A stretch of DNA of 7,293 nucleotides from an uncultured Erysipelotrichaceae bacterium (GTDB taxonomy: Bacteria; Bacillota_I; Bacilli_A; RF39; UBA660), in assembly GCA_902797415.1 (NCBI GenBank), contig CADBSQ010000090.1, positions 1 through 7,293 of the forward strand, given 5' to 3'. The notes beneath the pieces were generated by a model that was given only the letters and a program-made list of their open reading frames with translations, was not told where the DNA came from and ran no database searches. Shown here piece by piece: positions 1-5,263 of the stretch. Position numbers and translations under genes: made by a program. The stretch's first letter is position 1; every line of letters begins with the position of its first letter.

Positions 1-10
1 AATTTTTTAA

Positions 11-34
11 AATTGAGGAAACTCAATTCTTTTT
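11..34 (+). terminator. Rho-independent terminator of an upstream gene
   Basis: A perfect 7-bp inverted repeat (AATTGAG at 11-17 and CTCAATT at 22-28) closes on a GAAA tetraloop of the stable GNRA type and is followed by a C and five T residues (30-34). This is the usual form of an intrinsic terminator read on the + strand. It most likely ends a gene that lies before the window and separates it from the gene cluster starting at 154. The stem is AT-rich with only two G-C pairs, so it is modest in strength. Confidence 0.72.
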
Positions 35-65
35 GTCGTGTATATATTATCACATTTTTTTCTAT

Positions 66-94
66 TTGACAAAACTTAGATAATCATATATTTA
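66..94 (+). promoter_or_regulatory. Possible sigma-A promoter (upstream candidate)
   Basis: A consensus -35 hexamer TTGACA lies at 66-71. Possible -10 elements are TATTTA at 89-94 (17-bp spacer) or TATATT at 87-92 (15-bp spacer). The -35 is perfect but the -10 is weak. Transcription would start near base 100 and leave a leader of about 50 bases before the regulator gene at 154. It competes with the candidate at 107-135, and the two could act together. Confidence 0.4.
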
Positions 95-106
95 AAATTT
101 TTGTTC

Positions 107-135
107 TTGCTATCATAAAATAAATACTTTATAAT
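107..135 (+). promoter_or_regulatory. Possible sigma-A promoter (downstream candidate)
   Basis: A perfect TATAAT -10 box at 130-135 is preceded by TTGCTA at 107-112 with the ideal 17-bp spacer. A start about 7 bases after the -10 would fall near base 142, at the very beginning of the Shine-Dalgarno sequence GAGGAGAG (142-149). The message for the gene at 154 would then have a leader of only about 12 bases. That is unusually short but still compatible with initiation. Confidence 0.45.
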
Positions 136-153
136 ATCTTTGAGGAGAGTTTT

Positions 154-783
154 ATGGCTAATTATCAACTTTTTAAAGGTTTAACTGAGCAAGAACTTAA
201 ATCATTATACAAGTATCTTAATGTTAATGATAGAATTTTTAAAAAGAACATGACCATAATGTCTAATTTGAGTAATACGAATGAAATAGGACTACTAAAA
301 AAAGGTACTGCATTATTGATAAAAATAGACTATAATGGTAATAGGAGTATCGTATCTTTGCTAAAAAAAGGTGAAATATTCGGTTCATTTTTAAATACAG
401 GTAATGAAGAGTTAATAGTCCAATCTAATGATAACTGCGAAATATTGTTCTTAGAGTTTAATAGCTTATTTAAATATTCTAAATCAGAATGGTGTCAAAA
501 GTTTATTAATAATTTATTCTATGCTTTATTCGATAAAATTAATTCTTCTAATAAAAGAATAGAAGTATTGATAAAAAAAACAATTAGAGAAAGATTAATT
601 GATTATTTTCAAAGTTTACAAAAAGAACAGGCATCCAACGTAATTAAAATACCTTTTTCTAAAACTGAACTAGCTGAGTATTTAGCAATAGACAGGACTG
701 CAATGATGAGAGAAATAAAAAAACTAAAAGAAGAAGGCTTTATTGAAGTCGATAATCGAAAAATAACTTTAATATACAGATAG
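154..783 (+). CDS. Crp/Fnr family transcriptional regulator
   Basis: This 209-residue protein has the two-domain plan of the Crp/Fnr family and close to its usual length. Residues ~6-105 form a cyclic-nucleotide-binding-like beta roll (LFKGLTEQEL opening, then a GEIFGSF segment at 73-79). A long dimerisation helix spans ~112-142, and a C-terminal winged helix-turn-helix spans ~145-205, with recognition helix around LAIDRTAMMREIKKL (177-191). The cAMP pocket residues of E. coli CRP (the arginine and serine after the GE turn) are not evident. The only cysteines, C95 and C114, do not form the FNR iron-sulfur cluster pattern, so the effector is unknown. The start is set by the Shine-Dalgarno GAGGAGAG at 142-149. 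It is the first gene of the cluster, 11 bases before the ABC ATPase gene. As a family matter such proteins often control themselves or adjacent genes; that role here is inferred. Confidence 0.92.
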   Translation: MANYQLFKGLTEQELKSLYKYLNVNDRIFKKNMTIMSNLSNTNEIGLLKKGTALLIKIDYNGNRSIVSLLKKGEIFGSFLNTGNEELIVQSNDNCEILFLEFNSLFKYSKSEWCQKFINNLFYALFDKINSSNKRIEVLIKKTIRERLIDYFQSLQKEQASNVIKIPFSKTELAEYLAIDRTAMMREIKKLKEEGFIEVDNRKITLIYR

Positions 784-794
784 AAGGGATAAAA

Positions 795-1580
795 ATGGAA
801 AATTTACTAGAATTTAAAAATAACAATTTTGCTTATGATGTTAATAATCAATTTATTGATTTTAACTTAGGAATTAGGAAAGGTGAAACTTCAAGTCTAA
901 TTGGACCAACAGGTTCAGGAAAAACAACTCTTTTAAAAATGATCTGCCATAAACTGCCAAATGATTGTGTGTATTATGATAATATTCTTTTAAAAGATTA
1001 TAGTGCAGATGTACTAAAAAGAAAAATTATTGTCGTATTTGATTTGCCTTTTAACTCAAAAGTGGTTGAAACAGAGTTAAAATATTACCTAAAAAAATTG
1101 AATTATACTGAACAAGAAATCGATAATCGATTAGAAACAATTATTAAATATTTCGAATTAGATGGTTTGATAAATCAAAAAATTGAAAAACTAAATATTG
1201 AAAAAAAGTATTTAGTTAAAATATTAAGATTTTTAATTGTTAATCCTGATTTTTTTGCTATAGACGAGATTTTCTCTATACTTAATGAAAATGATAAGAA
1301 AAAAATAATTAGTTACATTAAAGAAAACGAAATCACTTTTTTAAATGTTATCAACAATCTTGAAGATACAAAATATGGAACAAGAATTATTATTATGGAA
1401 AAGTTTGTTAATATTTTTGAGGGCGACACTCTAAGTGTTCTAAAAACTGATAATATTATTAAAAGATTAGGATTCGCACTTCCACCAGTAATTGATTTGA
1501 GCATTGAACTTAATCATTATGGTGTTCTTAAAAAAGTATATACAAAAAAGGAAGAATTGGTGAATGAATTATGGAAATAG
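795..1580 (+). CDS. EcfA/CbiO-like ABC ATPase with degenerate motifs
   Basis: The 261-residue product is an ABC ATPase whose nearest recognisable relatives are the EcfA (CbiO) subunits that energise ECF vitamin and metal importers at the inner face of the membrane. Walker A is intact (GPTGSGKTT, 37-45), and so is the Walker B acidic pair (D157-E158 in PDFFAIDE). The C-terminal section (LGFALPPVIDLSIEL, 225-239, then an EELV helix) resembles the EcfA-specific C-terminal domain. Several other motifs are lost: the Q-loop reads VFD instead of VFQ (D83), the LSGGQ signature position reads LNIEK (133-137), the D-loop aspartate is N164, and the switch histidine is N187. It could bind ATP, but normal hydrolysis is doubtful. 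It starts 11 bases after the regulator gene with a modest site (GAAGGGA), and its end overlaps the next gene by 10 bases. The position upstream of truA fits ecfA1. The EcfA assignment is by eye; a generic ABC ATPase is the fallback. Confidence 0.85.
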   Translation: MENLLEFKNNNFAYDVNNQFIDFNLGIRKGETSSLIGPTGSGKTTLLKMICHKLPNDCVYYDNILLKDYSADVLKRKIIVVFDLPFNSKVVETELKYYLKKLNYTEQEIDNRLETIIKYFELDGLINQKIEKLNIEKKYLVKILRFLIVNPDFFAIDEIFSILNENDKKKIISYIKENEITFLNVINNLEDTKYGTRIIIMEKFVNIFEGDTLSVLKTDNIIKRLGFALPPVIDLSIELNHYGVLKKVYTKKEELVNELWK

Positions 1581-2215
1581 AGTATTCTAGATTTGAAGTT
1601 AATCCAGAAATATTTGGTGAAAAATTAATTACAGGTGTGTACGATTTGGATGGAAACTTTATATATCGAAACCTATACAGACTTGAAAAGTTAAAAATTA
1701 ATAATATGCTTACAGTAAGATCATTTTTATTGCTAAGTAGTATGAATAAAAAGAAATATACTCTTGCCAAGAATTTATTAAATGATTTAGAGATCACCCC
1801 TCAAATGCGAAGAAAAAAACTTGTAAATCTTGCATTTGGTGATTATATAAAAGTTTTAATCATAAAAATGATTTTAAATTCTTCAAAAACAATAGTACTT
1901 AAAAATATTGAAATATCTTTTACCTCAAAAGAGTTAACAAATATCTTTCATGTCCTAAGAAGAAACTTAAAAAATTATCCTAAAAAAATAATATATATTA
2001 GTAAAAACATTAATTGTATAATACCAAATACAGATTACTATATTATTACAAAGGATAATAAAGTAGTTTATTCTGGAGATGATATTAATAGTTTGCCTGT
2101 AAAAACGGAATTAATGGAAATTGTAGATTTAGCAAATAAAAAAGGAGCAAAATTAAAGTACTATAAAGATGTTAACGATTTATTAAAAGCAATCTACAAA
2201 AATGTGGAAAAATGA
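1571..2215 (+). CDS. Degenerate EcfA2-like protein lacking Walker A
   Basis: This 214-residue protein is not immediately recognisable, but it can be laid along EcfA2 from end to end with about 45 or more residues missing from the nucleotide-binding core. The opening MEIEYSRFEV, then an NPEIFGEK stretch and DLDGNF (26-31), resembles the EcfA2 start. LTVRSFLLL (47-55) resembles the post-Q-loop segment. KKLVNLAFGD (82-91) stands at the signature, KTIVLKN (106-112) at Walker B with K111-N112 replacing Asp-Glu, and IYISKN (141-146) at the H-loop with K145 for histidine. DYYIITKDNKVVYSGD (155-170) matches the usual ABC closing strands, and a C-terminal helix follows. No Walker A is present, and the overlap with the previous gene leaves no room for one upstream. 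There is no signal peptide or membrane segment, so it is not EcfT. A GGTGA site (1559-1563) lies before its ATG inside the preceding gene. The family call is tentative; the coding call rests on the open frame and tight packing. Confidence 0.75.
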   Translation: MEIEYSRFEVNPEIFGEKLITGVYDLDGNFIYRNLYRLEKLKINNMLTVRSFLLLSSMNKKKYTLAKNLLNDLEITPQMRRKKLVNLAFGDYIKVLIIKMILNSSKTIVLKNIEISFTSKELTNIFHVLRRNLKNYPKKIIYISKNINCIIPNTDYYIITKDNKVVYSGDDINSLPVKTELMEIVDLANKKGAKLKYYKDVNDLLKAIYKNVEK

Positions 2216-2937
2216 AATATTTTATAATTTTTTCATATGATGGTTCTAAGTACAATGGTTTACAAAAACTTAAAAATGAATTAACCATACAAGGTGAGCT
2301 GGAAACCATACTAACTAGATTAAATGGAAAACAAGTGAATGTAAAATGTTCAGGTAGAACCGATAAAGGCGTACATGCATTAAACCAAGCAGCACATTTT
2401 TCCTTGGATAAACCACTTACTCCATTTAGATTAAGATATTATATAAATCGGATGACATCAGATTATTTATATGTAAAAAGTTGTGAAGTAATTAATGACG
2501 AGAACTTTCATTCTCGATTTTCTGTTAAGGAAAAAGAGTATGTCTATAAAATTAATACTGGCGAATATGATCCTATACTAAATGATTATGTATTCAACTA
2601 TAATAAGAAAATAGATTTAGACAAGGTAGAGGAAGTTAAAGATTTATTTATAGGAATTCACAATTTTAAAGCATTCACTGTAGGTAAACATAATAACTAT
2701 TATTGTGAGATATTAAATATAAATATTGAAAAACAAAAAAATTTAGTTATAATATCAATTTGTGGGAAAAGTTTTTTAACACATATGATAAGATATATTG
2801 TAGCTGCAATCTTGCTATATCAAGAAGGTACTTTATTCTCAAAGGATATTAAAACTATGTTTGAAAAAGGAACAAGAGTAATTGAATTTGAAAAAGCTCC
2901 AGCTGCTGGACTTTATCTAAAAGAAGTAAAATATTAA
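2212..2937 (+). CDS. truA: tRNA pseudouridine(38-40) synthase TruA
   Basis: TruA converts uridines 38, 39 and 40 in the anticodon stem-loop of many tRNAs to pseudouridine. The 241-residue length is normal for the family. The catalytic motif SGRTDKGVHA (47-56) places the nucleophilic aspartate at D51. Other family signatures are FSYDGSKYNG near the start (7-16), FHSRFSVKEKEYVYKI (99-114), GIHNFKAFT (148-156), GKSFLTHMIRYIVAA (185-199) and the ending APAAGLYLKEV (229-239). The start codon overlaps the stop of the preceding gene in an ATGA junction (2212-2215), and no good Shine-Dalgarno site is present. Its translation therefore probably depends on ribosomes finishing the upstream frame. In Bacillota truA commonly follows ecfT. 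Here the EcfA-like pair precedes it directly and argS follows after 14 bases. Confidence 0.97.
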   Translation: MKYFIIFSYDGSKYNGLQKLKNELTIQGELETILTRLNGKQVNVKCSGRTDKGVHALNQAAHFSLDKPLTPFRLRYYINRMTSDYLYVKSCEVINDENFHSRFSVKEKEYVYKINTGEYDPILNDYVFNYNKKIDLDKVEEVKDLFIGIHNFKAFTVGKHNNYYCEILNINIEKQKNLVIISICGKSFLTHMIRYIVAAILLYQEGTLFSKDIKTMFEKGTRVIEFEKAPAAGLYLKEVKY

Positions 2938-2943
2938 AAGGTG
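2936..2943 (+). promoter_or_regulatory. argS ribosome binding site deciding the start
   Basis: AAAAGGTG sits 8 bases before the ATG at 2952, the ideal distance. An in-frame GTG at 2943 would extend the protein by three residues, but it overlaps this site and has no Shine-Dalgarno of its own at a workable distance. ATG 2952 is therefore preferred. Confidence 0.75.
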
Positions 2944-2951
2944 TGATTTAT

Positions 2952-4697
2952 ATGCTTATTAACAAACTTGAAAAAGATATAAAAAATATAATAGAAGGAC
3001 TTGGAATAGATGTTGATGATGTTTCTGTTAACGAGTCCAATATGCATAATCCAGGTGATTACCAATATAATGGATGTATGAAATTAGCTTCCCAAAATAA
3101 AAAGAATCCAAAAGAATTAGCTGAAAAAATAGCAAATAAGCTTTCGGAAAACGACTCATATCAAAATATTACAGTAACTGGTCCAGGTTTTATAAATATA
3201 TCATTTACTGATCAAGTCTTAATAGACTTTATTAATGGTGTTAAAAATGATTTTACTAAAAATACCTATAACGTTAATAATAAAACCGTATTTCTTGATT
3301 ATGGAGGAGCAAATATTGCTAAAGAACTTCATGTAGGTCATATGAGAAGTGCAAATATTGGAGAAGCTTTTAAAAGACTCCTTAATGCTTGTGGTTACAA
3401 AACTATTAGTGATGTCCATTTGGGTGATTATGGTAAGCCTATGGGTCTAGTTATGCTCGAAATAAAAAAAAGAAACCCAGACTTAGTATATTTTGATGAA
3501 AACTATACTGGTGAGTATCCAACTGAAAGTCCTGTAACAGCAGAAGAACTAGCAGAAATCTATCCAGTTGCCAGCATTAAATCAAAAGAGGATAAAAATT
3601 ACTTAGAAGAAGCAAGAAAATTAACCCTTGATTTGCAACAAAAGAAACCCGGTATATATGCTTTATGGCAACATATTAGAAATGTTTCAATTGAAAATAT
3701 AAGAGAAACTTATGATTTACTAAATACTAGTTTTGACTTATGGGAAGGTGAAAGTGATGCCGGAGAATATGTCGATGAATTATTAAACTATTTGGAAAAA
3801 AACAATTATTTGCAAAATAGTGAAGGAGCTAAAGTAATATTTGTAAATGAGGAAACTGACAAAAAAGAGGTTCCTCCCATGCTACTTGTAAAATCAAATG
3901 GCGGAGTATTATATGATACTACTGAACTAGCTACTATTTATTCAAGAATGAAAAGATTTAAAATTGATGAAATGTGGTATTTGACTGATAATAGACAATC
4001 TCTTCATTTTTTGCAAACATTTAGGGCAGTCAAAAAAACAAAAATTGTACCAGAAAACATGATATTAAATCATCTTCCATTTGGAACAATAAATGGTAAA
4101 GATGGCAAACCATTTAAAACCCGTGACGGGGATGTTATGAGTTTAAACACGCTTTATAATCAAATTTATGATGAGTGTTACAAAAAAGTTTCAAGCATAT
4201 CTGATGAAGAGGAAAAGAAACAGCTTGCAAAAATAATTGCTATATCAGCGCTTAAATTTTCTGATTTACTTCCTAATCGTGAAACAGACTATATATTTGA
4301 TCCAGTCAAATTTTCTGATCTTAACGGCAAAACTGGTCCATACATACTTTATAATACTGTTAGAATAAAATCGATTTTTAAAAAAATAAATTCAGATATA
4401 GAAAATTATAAAAAATATAATAAAATATCAACCTCTGCAGAAAGAAAAATAATACTTCACTTATTAAAATTACCATATACTTTAAAAAGGGCAATTGAAA
4501 TAAAAGAAATAAGTGAATTGACAGAGTACGTTTACAAATTAACTAACTTATATAGTTCATTTTATAATGATAATTATATTTTAAGTGAAAAAGACACATC
4601 AAAAAAAGAATCATGGATAGTTTTAAGTGATATAATCCTTAAAACGAATATCTTTATTTTAAACATACTAGGAATAGAGATTCCAAATAAAATGTAA
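2952..4697 (+). CDS. argS: Arginyl-tRNA synthetase
   Basis: This class I synthetase attaches arginine to tRNA-Arg in the cytoplasm. From ATG 2952 it has 581 residues, typical of bacterial ArgRS. The N-terminal ArgRS-specific domain (~1-90) contains the NPGDYQYN and GPGFINI signatures (33-40, 77-83). The catalytic Rossmann core carries the HIGH-type motif HVGH (127-130) within NIAKELHVGHMRS, followed by HLGDYG (156-161). The KMSK-equivalent loop is GKPFKTRDGD (385-394), the E. coli-like form. The anticodon-binding DALR domain starts near NGKTGPYILYNTVRIK (458-473) and ends with the family-typical LGIEIPNKM (573-581). The segment before HVGH reads DYGGAN rather than the commoner SSPN form; to my recollection similar glycine-rich variants occur in clostridial enzymes, so it is probably lineage-typical. 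It sits between truA and the hydrolase gene, 11 bases from the latter. Confidence 0.98.
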   Translation: MLINKLEKDIKNIIEGLGIDVDDVSVNESNMHNPGDYQYNGCMKLASQNKKNPKELAEKIANKLSENDSYQNITVTGPGFINISFTDQVLIDFINGVKNDFTKNTYNVNNKTVFLDYGGANIAKELHVGHMRSANIGEAFKRLLNACGYKTISDVHLGDYGKPMGLVMLEIKKRNPDLVYFDENYTGEYPTESPVTAEELAEIYPVASIKSKEDKNYLEEARKLTLDLQQKKPGIYALWQHIRNVSIENIRETYDLLNTSFDLWEGESDAGEYVDELLNYLEKNNYLQNSEGAKVIFVNEETDKKEVPPMLLVKSNGGVLYDTTELATIYSRMKRFKIDEMWYLTDNRQSLHFLQTFRAVKKTKIVPENMILNHLPFGTINGKDGKPFKTRDGDVMSLNTLYNQIYDECYKKVSSISDEEEKKQLAKIIAISALKFSDLLPNRETDYIFDPVKFSDLNGKTGPYILYNTVRIKSIFKKINSDIENYKKYNKISTSAERKIILHLLKLPYTLKRAIEIKEISELTEYVYKLTNLYSSFYNDNYILSEKDTSKKESWIVLSDIILKTNIFILNILGIEIPNKM

Positions 4698-4708
4698 AGG
4701 AGAGTTAA

Positions 4709-5248
4709 ATGAAAGTTAAGGTTTTAATTTTGGGACCATTTGATACAAATTGCTATATTTTAGAAAAGGATCACAAAGTTTTAATTATTGATCCTGCAGA
4801 TGAAAAAGATAAAATAATAAAGCTTGTTGGTAATGATAAAGTAGTTGGTATAATTGTTACTCATTATCATCCAGATCATGTAGGAGCCTTAGAGGCAATT
4901 AAAAAACATTATAATGTGCCTGTTTATGATATTAAAAATTTAAAATTAACTAATAATAATATAGATGGTTTTACTTTTGACGTAATTCATACACCAGGAC
5001 ATAAAAATGATCAAATCACTATTTATTTTAAAAAAGAATCATCAATGTTCTGCGGTGATTTTATATTTTATGGTTCAATTGGAAGATGGGACTTACCAGA
5101 AGGAGATTTTTCTAAAATGAAAAAAAGTATAAAAAATATTCTTACGTATCCACTAGACACTAAAATATATCCTGGTCATGGTCCTATGACTGTATTAGGT
5201 AATGAAGCATTTACCTTGAATTACTTTATGAATTCAGATTTTTACTAG
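4709..5248 (+). CDS. Metallo-beta-lactamase-fold hydrolase (YcbL/YqgX, glyoxalase II-like)
   Basis: This 179-residue protein is a minimal MBL-fold hydrolase that binds two metal ions, of the group often annotated hydroxyacylglutathione hydrolase-like. The metal ligands are visible: THYHPDH (51-57: H52, H54, D56, H57), H98 in TPGHKND, D117 in FCGDFIF, and H157 in PGHGPMT. The opening FDTNCYIL (11-18) and the GSIGRWDLPEGD segment (122-133) are also family marks. It is shorter than true glyoxalase II and lacks that enzyme's C-terminal glutathione-binding domain. The natural substrate is therefore uncertain, perhaps a thioester such as an S-acyl-thiol. A strong Shine-Dalgarno AAAGGAGAG (4696-4704) begins at the argS stop codon and fixes the ATG. 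No signal peptide is seen, so it is cytoplasmic. It lies between argS and uvrA. Confidence 0.95.
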   Translation: MKVKVLILGPFDTNCYILEKDHKVLIIDPADEKDKIIKLVGNDKVVGIIVTHYHPDHVGALEAIKKHYNVPVYDIKNLKLTNNNIDGFTFDVIHTPGHKNDQITIYFKKESSMFCGDFIFYGSIGRWDLPEGDFSKMKKSIKNILTYPLDTKIYPGHGPMTVLGNEAFTLNYFMNSDFY

Positions 5249-5263
5249 AGAAAGAGTGATTAT

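Noticed and set aside
1313..1504. Reverse-strand open frame of 63 codons
   Set aside because: Lies wholly inside the ABC ATPase gene, with no recognisable protein features; a shadow of AT-rich coding sequence.
1528..1797. Reverse-strand open frame of 89 codons, rich in F/I/L/S
   Set aside because: Antisense to the well-packed frame at 1571-2215. Its hydrophobicity is what antisense A-rich lysine codons produce, so I did not take it as the missing membrane subunit.
2213..2215. Alternative genetic code with TGA read as tryptophan
   Set aside because: TGA serves as a stop exactly where truA begins, and conserved tryptophans in the window are encoded by TGG, so the standard bacterial code fits.
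1571..2215. Missing Walker A explained by a frameshift or sequencing error
   Set aside because: The gene starts only 10 bases before the end of its neighbour and I saw no P-loop motif in the region, so the core residues appear deleted rather than shifted out of frame.
2943..2951. GTG start for argS three codons upstream
   Set aside because: It overlaps the Shine-Dalgarno AAAAGGTG, which is ideally spaced for the ATG at 2952.
3219..3419. Reverse-strand open frame of 66 codons
   Set aside because: Entirely antisense to the conserved catalytic core of argS.
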